Source: Lachnospiraceae bacterium (lineage in GTDB: Bacteria; Bacillota; Clostridia; Lachnospirales; Lachnospiraceae). From it: DNA of 34,180 nucleotides. Positions 15,722-24,640 of this stretch are shown here, in pieces. Below the pieces are notes generated by a model that was given only the letters and a program-made list of their open reading frames with translations, searched no databases and was not told the DNA's origin. Both the position numbers and the translations under genes were made by a program. The stretch is taken from contig JAFXQX010000005.1 in the NCBI GenBank assembly GCA_017526745.1, forward strand, positions 1 through 34,180. The letters run 5' to 3'. Position 1 is the first letter of the stretch, and each line of letters starts with the position of its first letter.

Positions 15722-17859
15722 CCGCCTTGATCTACGACCTGGTATATACCGTGCCGCTGTGCATTGCGGTGACGCTTCTGTTTCCCGGATATGTCGGACA
15801 GGAGGGTATACTGCTCCCGGCTGCGGCCGTGATCATTGAGATCATATGTGTGGTCTTCCTTCATCTTAAGGCAAGGGGAAGGGCGCTTCTTTTCGGCATG
15901 CTTGCGATTCCGGCAGCAGTGATGTATCTCCTCCGGGACGACAAAACACAGGATGTTTTAGTGTGGGCGGCAAAGATCCTTCTTGTCTGCGTCATATGTC
16001 TCCTGGTACAAAAGGCCGTATCGTATGATATTAAGATCCGGTCGGCATATACTCTTATATGCCTTGCCGCACTCATCACCTTTATGATCACAAAATATGA
16101 CGTCGCACCTTTCGCTTTTTCCTGTATATTCTTTGTCATCATCGCAAACGTGACCGAAATGATCCAGGCCGGATGGAAGAAGGAAGGTGATACGGACCGC
16201 AAAAGGCACGTTGTATATATGTTCCCCTTCCTTGCCGCATTATTCATTCCGGTAATGATGGCCGATATCCCCCAAAAGCCCTACGACTGGAGGTTCGTCA
16301 GGATCATCATCACCGATATCCGTGACGGGATCGAGTCGGCCGTACAGACTCTTGCTCCGTGGAAGAGCTGGGATAACGGCGATTGCATGGGATTCTCGGA
16401 GCAGGCCAATATAGGAGGCAGCCTTACGGGCTATCCCTACAAAGCGATCACTGTTTCAACAGGCGGTGAGGACGATCGCAGAATATACCTTGCGGGAAAA
16501 TCATTTGACACTTTTTCGGGCCGGGCATGGGATAAAAAGGATACATCCGATACTGATGAAAGATCATACGACCTGCTGGAGAGCGTGGCGGCGGTAATGC
16601 GGCGGGATCCGGAAAATGTATACGATCATCTTCAGTGCATCCGCATGAGAGTAAAATACGAAGGTGTAAGGACAAGATATGCTTTCATCCCTCCGAAGTC
16701 ATCTCCGGAAACGACGGCAGATCTTCGCCAGAAGGGCGGAGACCTTATGCTGTCGCACGGAAGAACGGCCGACTATTTCGTATACCATTACAGGATCAAC
16801 AGGACATCAGATCTTGTGACTTCGATCATGAAAGAGGAGGAGCCGATAGACAGGAAGGCGTTTGCACTGGCTCTTCAGCAGACATCCGACATCATCAAGA
16901 CGGAACATACTTTTGACGGTTATCAGGATTACCGTAAGATGATATATGACAGATATCTTCCCCAAACAGAGCTTTCCGAGAGGGCATCTTCATATATGGA
17001 TGAGGTCTTATCGGGCGCAGGAAGTGACTATGAAAAGCTTGTCCGGATAGAGGATATGCTTTCAGGATTAAGGTATACCGAAACGCCCGGAGATCTGCCC
17101 GAGACGGTACAGTCACCGGCCGATTTTACGGATCATCTCCTGTTTGAAAAGAAGGAGGGGTACTGTTCATACTTTGCAACGGCGTTTGTCATACTTGCAA
17201 GATCATGCGGGATCCCCGCAAGATACGTTCAGGGATACAGCACGCTTACGGAAAGCAGGGACTATGAAGTACTCTCGGACAGAGCTCATGCATGGCCGGA
17301 AGCCTACCTTGATGGTGTTGGATGGGTGATATTCGAGCCGACCCCCGGATTTTATTCCCCTTCAGGATGGGAGGCATCAAAGAGTAAAGACAGTGCATTT
17401 GACGCACCCGTTCCGTATATATATGAGGAACACGAAACCGGAGAGGGTAATGATGCAAAAACGCAGGCGGAAGAAAATCGGGGAAATAACCACGCAGGGC
17501 CTGTCATTGCATTATCCGTGTTTGCATTTCTCCTGATATTTGCGATCTGCGACCGGATATACAGAAGATACAGGTATATGCACTTAAACGACAGGGAGAA
17601 GATACTCGATATCGGCCGGAAGAACATGAAGATATTGCGGATTGCAGATTTAAAGATCAGGGACGGCGAAACACTCAGCGAGTTTGCCCAAAGGTGCAGA
17701 CAGCTCATCCCCGGAGAGTATCTCGATTTTATGCGATCATATGAGGAAGCGCTGTATGCACCTCCCAGATTATACGAAGATGAGGTCTCCGATATGGAAA
17801 AACAAAGAAAAGAACTTCTCTTGTTCGTTATTTGTAAAAGAGCCCGCCATTTAGTATAA
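15718..17859 (+). CDS. TgpA-like membrane transglutaminase-domain protein
   Basis: The 713-residue protein has about six N-terminal membrane helices (to about residue 190), a large extracytoplasmic part and one further helix near 595-615 before a cytoplasmic DUF4129-like tail. The transglutaminase-like core shows Cys483 in EGYCSYFATAF, His524 in DRAHAWPEAYL and Glu540 in IFEPTPG, where Asp is the more common third member. AGGAGG precedes ATG 15718. It is the third gene of the MoxR-DUF58-TgpA set. The physiological reaction is unresolved; peptide or cell-envelope protein processing is inferred. The promoter of the next unit overlaps its last codons. Confidence 0.92.
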   Translation: MTALIYDLVYTVPLCIAVTLLFPGYVGQEGILLPAAAVIIEIICVVFLHLKARGRALLFGMLAIPAAVMYLLRDDKTQDVLVWAAKILLVCVICLLVQKAVSYDIKIRSAYTLICLAALITFMITKYDVAPFAFSCIFFVIIANVTEMIQAGWKKEGDTDRKRHVVYMFPFLAALFIPVMMADIPQKPYDWRFVRIIITDIRDGIESAVQTLAPWKSWDNGDCMGFSEQANIGGSLTGYPYKAITVSTGGEDDRRIYLAGKSFDTFSGRAWDKKDTSDTDERSYDLLESVAAVMRRDPENVYDHLQCIRMRVKYEGVRTRYAFIPPKSSPETTADLRQKGGDLMLSHGRTADYFVYHYRINRTSDLVTSIMKEEEPIDRKAFALALQQTSDIIKTEHTFDGYQDYRKMIYDRYLPQTELSERASSYMDEVLSGAGSDYEKLVRIEDMLSGLRYTETPGDLPETVQSPADFTDHLLFEKKEGYCSYFATAFVILARSCGIPARYVQGYSTLTESRDYEVLSDRAHAWPEAYLDGVGWVIFEPTPGFYSPSGWEASKSKDSAFDAPVPYIYEEHETGEGNDAKTQAEENRGNNHAGPVIALSVFAFLLIFAICDRIYRRYRYMHLNDREKILDIGRKNMKILRIADLKIRDGETLSEFAQRCRQLIPGEYLDFMRSYEEALYAPPRLYEDEVSDMEKQRKELLLFVICKRARHLV

Positions 17860-17860
17860 T
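17832..17860 (+). promoter_or_regulatory. Promoter of the exonuclease-trmB-FkbH run
   Basis: TTGTAA (17832-17837), exactly 17 bases, then consensus TATAAT (17855-17860). It overlaps the stop codon of the transglutaminase gene and lies about 30 bases before the exonuclease start. The following genes are so closely spaced that one message could reach at least the ACP gene. Confidence 0.72.
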
Positions 17861-17890
17861 TATTAAGATTGCGTTACATGGAGACAGTGC

Positions 17891-18847
17891 ATGCATTATA
17901 TAGTATTCGATCTTGAATGGAACCAAGCCGAAGGCCGTATCGGACACGAGGGAGGCCTTCCGTTTGAAATAGTTGAGATCGGGGCGGTAAAACTGAATCG
18001 GAAGATGCAGATCGTGGACAGGTTTGATGAGATCATCAAACCGAAGATCTATCCCCGGATGCATTTTATGACAACAAAGATAGTAGGTCTTGACAAGGAG
18101 GATCTTGAGAACGGAAAGGATTTTCCTTCCGTAATGGAAAGCTTTCTCAAATGGTGCGGCAGCAAATACAGATTCTGCATATGGGGAACGCTCGATATAA
18201 CAGAGCTTCAGAGAAACATGTGCTACTACGGTATGGATGAGCTGACCCACAAACCCCTTCCTTTTCTGGATGTTCAGAAGTTGTACAGCCTTGCGTATGA
18301 AGACGGCAAGATCAGGCGCGCCCTTGAATATGCCGTTGACGAACTCGGTATCGTCAAGGATGAGCCGTTCCACAGGGCCAACAATGATGCTTACTATACC
18401 GCAAGGGTACTCGAGAATATCCACCGGGACCACACGGATGTCGAGGATTATCTGTCCTTCGATCTTTTTATGCTCCCGCAGGATAAACGTGATGAAGTCA
18501 AGGTAAAGTTCAAGACATATTCCAAATACATATCGAGGGAGTTCGAGGACAAGACCAAGGCCATGCAGGACAAGATGGTCTCCTCGATGAAATGCTGTGT
18601 ATGCGGACGGACGACGAAAAAAGTCATCAAGTGGTTTTCGGTAAACGGCCGCCAGTATTTCTGCGTTGCCGCATGTAAAAAGCACGGTTTCGTCAAGGCC
18701 AAAGTCAGGATGAAAAAGGCCGATGACGGTAACGTATTCGTAGTCAAGACAATGAAGATAATCGACGAGGCAAGCGTCGATGCCATCAGGGAAAAGCAGG
18801 ATAAACTCCGTGCCCAGCGAGCGGAAAGAAGGCACAGGGACACATGA
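17891..18847 (+). CDS. DEDD-type 3'-5' exonuclease with C-terminal zinc-binding extension
   Basis: The first about 185 residues are a DnaQ-like exonuclease domain: D7 and E9 in VFDLEW, D102 in GTLDI, and H161 with D166 in FHRANNDAYYTA, the DEDDh arrangement. The subgroup resembles KapD-type exonucleases. Residues about 225-318 are an extension with C235, C236, C238, C258, C262 and H265, likely a small zinc ribbon, then a very basic helical tail. Such an extension may bind RNA or DNA. GGAGA stands 7 bases before ATG 17891. It overlaps trmB by 4 bases (ATGA). A large antisense frame covers it but is a shadow. Confidence 0.88.
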   Translation: MHYIVFDLEWNQAEGRIGHEGGLPFEIVEIGAVKLNRKMQIVDRFDEIIKPKIYPRMHFMTTKIVGLDKEDLENGKDFPSVMESFLKWCGSKYRFCIWGTLDITELQRNMCYYGMDELTHKPLPFLDVQKLYSLAYEDGKIRRALEYAVDELGIVKDEPFHRANNDAYYTARVLENIHRDHTDVEDYLSFDLFMLPQDKRDEVKVKFKTYSKYISREFEDKTKAMQDKMVSSMKCCVCGRTTKKVIKWFSVNGRQYFCVAACKKHGFVKAKVRMKKADDGNVFVVKTMKIIDEASVDAIREKQDKLRAQRAERRHRDT

Positions 18848-19491
18848 GACTCAAAAATGTACCCGGCTCCAGGCAGGCGGTTGCGGAAAGTGATCTTGTC
18901 ATCAAGCAGCCCGAGCAGTATAAAGGCGCATGGGCAAAGAAAATATTTGCAAACGAAAATCCCATCCGCATAGAGGTAGGCATGGGAAAGGGAAAGTTTA
19001 TCACGACTCTTGCAGGTCTGAACCCTTCGGTAAACTATATCGGGATCGAGAAATATTCGAGCGTTCTGATCAGGGCTGTTGAGAAGGCGGAGGCGGATCC
19101 GCTTCAGAACCTCCGGTTCATCCGTATGGATGCCGAAGATATTGAGGATGTTTTCGGTAAAGGCGAGATAGACAGGATATACCTGAACTTCTCCGATCCG
19201 TGGCCCAAGGACCGTCATGCAAAGAGAAGGCTGACATCGCAGCGTTTCCTGGCCAGGTTTGCACACATCATAAAGGATGACAGCCTCATAGAGTTCAAGA
19301 CAGATAACAGGGAACTGTTCGAATTTTCTCTTGCCGAGGCCCCTGCAGCCGGCTGGGAGATCATCGCATCAACTTTCGACCTTCATAACGATGAAGAGCT
19401 TTGCGCCGGAAACATCATGACCGAGTATGAGGAGAAGTTTTCCGCTCTCGGGCATCCGATCTGCAAATACATCATCTCACTTAAACACTAA
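18844..19491 (+). CDS. trmB: tRNA (guanine-N7-)-methyltransferase
   Basis: TrmB adds the N7 methyl group to G46 in the variable loop of tRNAs, using S-adenosylmethionine. The 215-residue protein has the SAM motif IEVGMGKGKF (43-52), YIGIEKYSSVL, and the signature NFSDPWPKDRHAKRRL (115-130). The C-terminal T-x-Y-E region is present as MTEYEEKF. The length is typical. It starts within the stop of the exonuclease gene, so translation is probably coupled. Confidence 0.96.
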   Translation: MRLKNVPGSRQAVAESDLVIKQPEQYKGAWAKKIFANENPIRIEVGMGKGKFITTLAGLNPSVNYIGIEKYSSVLIRAVEKAEADPLQNLRFIRMDAEDIEDVFGKGEIDRIYLNFSDPWPKDRHAKRRLTSQRFLARFAHIIKDDSLIEFKTDNRELFEFSLAEAPAAGWEIIASTFDLHNDEELCAGNIMTEYEEKFSALGHPICKYIISLKH

Positions 19492-19508
19492 AGACAGGAA
19501 ACAGACAG

Positions 19509-21287
19509 ATGAAAGAACTGGAATATCCATTTGACGCAAGATACCTGATCAAGAAGAAAAAATCATTAAAGAGGCAGCTTCTTGCCTCCGACACACGATT
19601 CATCGACAAGAAAGTCGCGATCCTGGGCGGATCGACAACCCATGACATTTCTGCGATGATCGAGCTGTTTTTGCTGAACTTCGGTATCAGGCCCGAGATA
19701 TATGAGAGCGAGTACAATCAGTATTGGGAAGATGTCATGTTCGACAATCCGGAACTTTTGGAGTTTAAGCCCGATATCATCTATATCCACACGACCAACA
19801 GAAATCTCACATTTCCTTCCATAGGAACAAAAGAAGAAGATGTAAAAGTAATGCTCGAAAATGATCTTAACAGGTTCCGGGCGATGTGGGAGAAGATAGA
19901 TGCCACATATCACTGTCCCGTCATTCAGAATAACTTTGAGTTCCCGCCCTACAGGATACTAGGTAATTCGGACTGCTATGACGTCTCGGGACGTACTTCA
20001 TATATCAATTCGTTAAACGCCCTTTTTTCTCAGTATGCAAGGGATCACAAAGACTTCTATATTGAAGACATTCAGTATCTGTCGGCATCGTACGGACTGG
20101 ACGCATGGGCCGATCCCCTCTACTGGCATATGTACAAATATGCACTTTCAATGGAGGCCATTCCGACACTTGCCTACAGTGTTTCGTGCATAATCAAGTC
20201 GATCTACGGCAAGAACAAAAAAGTACTTACGCTCGATCTTGATAATACTTTATGGGGAGGCATCGTCGGAGACGACGGACCCGAGAATCTGGCAATAGGC
20301 CAGGAAACGAGCATGGGACAGGTGTACAGTGAGTTCCAGCAGTATATAAAAGATCACAGGGATATAGGTGTGATACTTACGGTTGATTCGAAGAACGATC
20401 ATGAAAATGCCATTGCCGGATTAGAGCACCCCGATTCAACACTTAGTCCGGATGATTTTGTCGTCATAAAGGCAAACTGGGATCCCAAGAGCAAGAATCT
20501 TGTTGATACCGCATCCGAGCTGAACCTTCTTCCGGAAAGCTTTGTGTTCGTTGACGATAATCCCGCCGAGCGGGAGATAATCAGGGCGCAGGTTCCGGGC
20601 GCAGCAGTACCCGAGATCGGAAACGTGGAAGACTATATCCGCGCCATAGATCATGCCGGATATTTTGAGGTGACAAATCTTTCCGCCGATGATAAAAAGC
20701 GCAACGAGATGTATAAGGCCAATGCACAGCGCGCGGCACTTGAGGCGACGTTTTCCGATTACGGACAGTATCTTGATTCGCTTGAGATGACCGGAGTGAT
20801 AAAGAGTTTTGAGCCGGTATTCCTTGACAGGATCGCACAACTGACCAATAAGAGCAATCAGTTCAATCTTACGACAAAGCGGTATTCAAGAGCAGATATA
20901 GAGCATGTATCGGAATCCGACGAGTACATAGATATATACGGAAAACTCATCGACAAGTTCGGCGACAATGGTGTAGTATCAGTTGTGATAGGGCATATTA
21001 ACGGCGACGTTCTCGATATGGATCTGTGGATCATGAGCTGCCGCGTGCTGAAGCGTGATATGGAATTTGCCATGATGGACGGCCTCGTGGAAAGAGCAAA
21101 AGGCGCCGGACTGTCCAGGATCATAGGATACTACTATCCCACAGCCAAAAACAACATGGTAAGGGATTTTTACGACAGGATGGGATTTACGAAAGTGTCC
21201 GAAGATGCCGACGGCAACACGGTCTGGGAATTCGACCTGAAAAAAGATTACGAAAACCAAAACCATCATATAAAAGTGAACGCATAA
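19509..21287 (+). CDS. FkbH-like protein: HAD-IIIC domain with SGNH-like N-terminus and GNAT-like C-terminus
   Basis: The 592-residue protein has three parts. Residues 30-230 resemble the SGNH-like N-terminal domain of this family. Residues 236-360 are a HAD-IIIC domain with D243-x-D245 in TLDLDNTLWGG, SK at 294-295 and VDDNPAERE at 348-356. Residues from about 420 resemble a GNAT fold with MSCRVLKRDMEFAM and IIGYYYPTAKN. FkbH proteins load a glyceryl group from 1,3-bisphosphoglycerate onto an acyl carrier protein in methoxymalonyl pathways. An ACP gene follows 12 bases later, which supports a partner role. No ketosynthase or glycosyltransferase is in the window. The usual ICSKN motif is VDSKN here. 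Confidence 0.9.
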   Translation: MKELEYPFDARYLIKKKKSLKRQLLASDTRFIDKKVAILGGSTTHDISAMIELFLLNFGIRPEIYESEYNQYWEDVMFDNPELLEFKPDIIYIHTTNRNLTFPSIGTKEEDVKVMLENDLNRFRAMWEKIDATYHCPVIQNNFEFPPYRILGNSDCYDVSGRTSYINSLNALFSQYARDHKDFYIEDIQYLSASYGLDAWADPLYWHMYKYALSMEAIPTLAYSVSCIIKSIYGKNKKVLTLDLDNTLWGGIVGDDGPENLAIGQETSMGQVYSEFQQYIKDHRDIGVILTVDSKNDHENAIAGLEHPDSTLSPDDFVVIKANWDPKSKNLVDTASELNLLPESFVFVDDNPAEREIIRAQVPGAAVPEIGNVEDYIRAIDHAGYFEVTNLSADDKKRNEMYKANAQRAALEATFSDYGQYLDSLEMTGVIKSFEPVFLDRIAQLTNKSNQFNLTTKRYSRADIEHVSESDEYIDIYGKLIDKFGDNGVVSVVIGHINGDVLDMDLWIMSCRVLKRDMEFAMMDGLVERAKGAGLSRIIGYYYPTAKNNMVRDFYDRMGFTKVSEDADGNTVWEFDLKKDYENQNHHIKVNA

Positions 21288-21299
21288 GGAGACCGGGAT

Positions 21300-21542
21300 A
21301 TGACAAGAGAAGAGGTATACGAACGATTAAATGCCGTATTTGCGGACGTTTTTGATGACGATACGCTTACGGTAAATGACGAGACAACGGCAGCGGATGT
21401 GGACGGATGGGATTCACTTGTCCATATCACACTGATCGATGCAGTGGAGGAAGAATTCGACATCAGTTTTGACATGAAGACCATCGTGAAGCTGAAGAAT
21501 GTCGGCGAGATGGTTGATGTGATACTCGAAGAAGTCGGATGA
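21300..21542 (+). CDS. Acyl carrier protein paired with the FkbH-like protein
   Basis: The 80-residue acidic protein carries Ser39 in DGWDSLVHI, the site for phosphopantetheine. The motif DGWDSL, rather than the DSLDxVE of fatty-acid ACP, marks a specialised ACP. GGAG precedes ATG 21300. It lies directly between the FkbH-like gene and phosphofructokinase, so it should receive an acyl unit from the FkbH-like protein. The later user of the thioester is not in this window. Confidence 0.92.
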   Translation: MTREEVYERLNAVFADVFDDDTLTVNDETTAADVDGWDSLVHITLIDAVEEEFDISFDMKTIVKLKNVGEMVDVILEEVG

Positions 21543-21586
21543 TACCGGAATCTGATCATTAAATACCAACAGAAAGGGCGAAGATT

Positions 21587-22660
21587 ATGAAGAGAATCGG
21601 AATGTTAACTAGCGGCGGCGACTGTCAGGCTCTTAATGCAGCCATGAGAGGTGTTGTAAAATCACTTATCAACAGTAAAGAGGACGTTGAGATCTACGGA
21701 TTCCTTAACGGATACAGAGGCCTGATCTACGGTGACTTCAAGATGCTTACGGGAAGGGATTTTGCCGGGATCCTCACTATCGGCGGAACGATACTCGGAA
21801 GCAGCCGTACTCCATTTAAAACGATCAAGGATCCTGATGAGAACGGTCTCGACAAGGTTGAAGCCATGAAACAGAACTACTATAAGCTTCGCCTTGACTG
21901 CCTTGTTATCCTCGGAGGAAACGGAACGCACAAGACCGCAAATCTGCTCCGCGAAGAAGGACTCAATATCATCACTCTGCCCAAGACCATTGACAATGAC
22001 CTGTACGGAACGGATATGACATTCGGCTTCCAGTCTGCCGTGGATATCGCTACGGAATGTATCGATAACATACACACAACAGCTGCTTCCCACGGAAGGA
22101 TATTCATAGTCGAAGTAATGGGACACAAGGTCGGATACCTGACGCTCAATGCCGGAATGGCAGGCGGAGCAGATATCATCCTGATCCCCGAGATCCCTTA
22201 TGACATAGAAAAGGTCGTTGCAGCGATCCGCCTGCGTGAAGAAAGAGGAAGCAAGTTCACTATCATCGCTGTTGCTGAAGGTGCGATCAGCAAGGAAGAT
22301 TCAAAGCTTTCCAAGAAGGAATATGCGAAGAAGCTTGAGAAGATGCCTCATCCTTCGGTTTCCTATGAACTTGCATCAGAGATACAAAAGAGAACAGGCC
22401 AGGAAGTAAGAGTCACCGTTCCCGGACATACCCAGAGAGGCGGAAGCCCCTGCCCTTACGACAGGGTATTTGCGAGCCGTCTCGGTGCCGAGGCAGGAAA
22501 GCTCATACTCGAAGGCGAGTACGGATTCATGGTCGGATACAGGAACAGGGAGATCGTTAAAGTTCCCCTTGAAGACGTTGCGGGCAAGCTCAAGATGATC
22601 GACCCCAAAGCCACGATCATCCAGGAAGCAAAGATGTTAGGGATAAGTTTTGGTGATTAA
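21587..22660 (+). CDS. pfkA: 6-phosphofructokinase
   Basis: The enzyme phosphorylates fructose 6-phosphate at C1 in glycolysis. The 357-residue protein has MLTSGGDCQALNAAMRG at the start, the phosphate-donor loop GGNGTHK (111-116), LPKTIDND with the catalytic Asp136, MGHKVGYLTL and the PGHTQRGGSPCPYDR substrate region. The residue equivalent to E. coli Gly104 is Gly113, which favours ATP, while Lys133 at the position of Gly124 is the state found in PPi enzymes and in some ATP enzymes. Asn112 replaces the usual Asp. ATP as donor is therefore likely but unproven. AGAAAGGG is the RBS. Its stop overlaps the dnaX start by one base. Confidence 0.93.
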   Translation: MKRIGMLTSGGDCQALNAAMRGVVKSLINSKEDVEIYGFLNGYRGLIYGDFKMLTGRDFAGILTIGGTILGSSRTPFKTIKDPDENGLDKVEAMKQNYYKLRLDCLVILGGNGTHKTANLLREEGLNIITLPKTIDNDLYGTDMTFGFQSAVDIATECIDNIHTTAASHGRIFIVEVMGHKVGYLTLNAGMAGGADIILIPEIPYDIEKVVAAIRLREERGSKFTIIAVAEGAISKEDSKLSKKEYAKKLEKMPHPSVSYELASEIQKRTGQEVRVTVPGHTQRGGSPCPYDRVFASRLGAEAGKLILEGEYGFMVGYRNREIVKVPLEDVAGKLKMIDPKATIIQEAKMLGISFGD

Positions 22661-24264
22661 TGTCGTATACAGCACTATATCGAAAATGGCGTCCGTCTGA
22701 TTTTGACGAGATCAAAGGGCAGGACGCAATAGTTACCACGCTCCGCAATCAGATCGAAGCCAATCGTATCGGACATGCTTATCTGTTCTGCGGAACGCGC
22801 GGTACGGGTAAGACGAGTGCCGCCAAAGTGTTTGCAAAAGCGGTAAACTGCGAGCACCCCGAAGGGGGCAATCCATGCGGAAAGTGTGAAAGCTGCCGGC
22901 AGATCGCCGATGGCTCGTCTCTTAATGTGATAGAGATGGATGCCGCTTCCAACAACGGTATAGACGACGCAAGACAGATCAAGGAAAGCGTTGTCTACTC
23001 GCCGACCAACGGAAAATACAAAGTCTATATAATCGATGAAGCACATCAGATTACAAAGGATGCATTTAATGCGCTTCTTAAAACGCTTGAAGAGCCTCCG
23101 GCATATGTGATTTTCATTCTTGCCACCACGGAGCCTCACAAGATCCCCGTTACCATTCTGTCCAGATGTCAGAGGTATGATTTTAAAAGGATCGCAAATG
23201 ACACTCTTGAGGCAAGACTTCGTGAAGTTGCCGACAACGAGAACATCGATATTGAAGACAAGGCGATAGAATATATTGCCGGCAAGGCTGAGGGAGGAAT
23301 GAGAGATGCCCTTTCGCTTCTTGACCAGTGTTCGGCATTTTTCCTCGGCAAAAAGATCACCTACGAAAGAGCGCTTGAAGTACTCGGGGCAGTGGACACG
23401 TCTGTATTTTCCGAACTGCTTCGCAGTCTCTGCGCGGGATCGGTCACGGACTGCATAGGGATCATAGACCGCGTCAACAACCAGGGCCGTGATCTTACAC
23501 AGTTTGCCGGTGATTTTGTTTGGCATATGAGAAACGTGCTCCTTGCAAGATCCGCAAAAGACGTGTCGGATGTTGTGGACATTTCGGCGGAAAATCTCGC
23601 CCTTCTAAAAAAAGAAGCGGAAGCGATCCCGGAAGAGAGGCTTCTTCGGTATATAAGGGTATTCTCACAGCTTCTTAACGATCTTAAGTTTGCCGCACAA
23701 AAGAGAGTGCTCATAGAGATAACGGTCATCAGGATCTGCAGACCTCAGATGGAGACAAATCTTGATTCGTTAAATGACAGGCTGAAGGTAATAGAAGACC
23801 TGATAGAGCAGGGAAACCTTACAAAAGAGTCATACGAAAAAGGGGTAAGTGCCGTAACAGACAGGGAGGAGCCTTCCGAAAAGGAAGCAAAGACTGCGGC
23901 CGAGCAAAAGGCAAAAGAACTTCCCAAAGCAACAAAAGACGATCTTGCAAATATAAACAAGAAGTGGCATGACATTTATTCATCCATGCCGGCAATGTAT
24001 ACGGCGTGTCTGAGAACGTCAACCCCGTCGGTCAGCCCGGATGACGGAAAGCTTATCATCCAATTGCTTGATGATACAGTCATGATGCTGTGCGATGATG
24101 ATGTATTTGCCGAGAGCCTTCAGAAGGCATTTATGAAAGTGCTCGGCAAGGTCCCGGAATATGAACTTTCGTCGGTCAGACAGACAAAGGACAGCGGACA
24201 ATACTATCCCCCGACATCGATATTCGGGATGGATGTGGATATAGACGATTCGGAATTTGAATAA
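22660..24264 (+). CDS. dnaX: DNA polymerase III subunit gamma/tau
   Basis: This clamp-loader ATPase is 534 residues. It has Walker A GTRGTGKT (45-52), the zinc site C64, C73, C76, C79, Walker B with IIDEAH and the SRC finger motif LSRCQRYDF. The region after about 370 is charged and variable, then a short C-terminal domain follows, as in tau. A run of seven A bases at 23607-23613 reads A-AAA-AAA in frame and might allow a shorter product by -1 frameshifting. It starts within the pfk stop (TAATG) and continues into ybaB and recR, a common replication-repair order in Firmicutes. Confidence 0.97.
   Translation: MSYTALYRKWRPSDFDEIKGQDAIVTTLRNQIEANRIGHAYLFCGTRGTGKTSAAKVFAKAVNCEHPEGGNPCGKCESCRQIADGSSLNVIEMDAASNNGIDDARQIKESVVYSPTNGKYKVYIIDEAHQITKDAFNALLKTLEEPPAYVIFILATTEPHKIPVTILSRCQRYDFKRIANDTLEARLREVADNENIDIEDKAIEYIAGKAEGGMRDALSLLDQCSAFFLGKKITYERALEVLGAVDTSVFSELLRSLCAGSVTDCIGIIDRVNNQGRDLTQFAGDFVWHMRNVLLARSAKDVSDVVDISAENLALLKKEAEAIPEERLLRYIRVFSQLLNDLKFAAQKRVLIEITVIRICRPQMETNLDSLNDRLKVIEDLIEQGNLTKESYEKGVSAVTDREEPSEKEAKTAAEQKAKELPKATKDDLANINKKWHDIYSSMPAMYTACLRTSTPSVSPDDGKLIIQLLDDTVMMLCDDDVFAESLQKAFMKVLGKVPEYELSSVRQTKDSGQYYPPTSIFGMDVDIDDSEFE
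23607..23613 (+). other. Possible slippery heptamer in dnaX
   Basis: The zero frame reads CTA AAA AAA GAA. A -1 shift would add 21 codons and end at TAA 23676-23678, giving a product of about 339 residues. A weak GAAGC/GCTTC pairing follows downstream. The shift would fall within clamp-loader domain III, earlier than the known E. coli site, so use of the site is uncertain. Confidence 0.3.
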
Positions 24265-24289
24265 AAGAGTGTAAAAGGAGAGGATCAAC

Positions 24290-24616
24290 ATGGCCAGAAG
24301 AGGAGGCTTTCCGGGAGGCGGAATGGGTATGCCCGGCAACATGGCAAATCTGATGAAGCAGGCACAGAAGATGCAGCGTCAGATGGAAGAGAGCCAGAAG
24401 GAACTTGAGGAAAAAGAGTTTACCGCAAAATCCGGAGGTGGAGCGGTTGAGGTGACCATCTCGGGAAAGAGACAGATAACGAGCATTAAGCTTTCGGAGG
24501 AAGCCGTCGATCCCGATGATATCGAAACACTTGAGGATCTTATCATGGCAGCGGTCAATGAGGCGCTTCGCATGATCGATGAGGAAAGCTCGGCATCCAT
24601 GCCGCAGCTGTTCTGA
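24290..24616 (+). CDS. ybaB: YbaB/EbfC family nucleoid-associated protein
   Basis: The 108-residue DNA-binding protein has a Gly/Met-rich start (GGFPGGGMGMPGN), then MANLMKQAQKMQRQMEESQKEL and the family core GGGAVEVTISGKRQITSIKLSEEAVDPDDIETLEDLI. It forms dimers that bind DNA and often accompanies dnaX and recR. GGAGAGG stands about 7 bases before ATG 24290. It is 25 bases after dnaX and 24 before recR. Confidence 0.95.
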   Translation: MARRGGFPGGGMGMPGNMANLMKQAQKMQRQMEESQKELEEKEFTAKSGGGAVEVTISGKRQITSIKLSEEAVDPDDIETLEDLIMAAVNEALRMIDEESSASMPQLF

Positions 24617-24640
24617 TAACGGAAGGGAGTATAAAAGGGG

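Noticed and set aside
17828-18835. 335-codon open frame on the minus strand
   Set aside because: It lies fully antisense to the exonuclease gene, which has conserved catalytic motifs and a promoter and RBS. The antisense product shows no family sign and is a codon-bias shadow.
22675-23526. 283-codon open frame on the minus strand
   Set aside because: It is antisense to dnaX and has no motif or supporting RBS.
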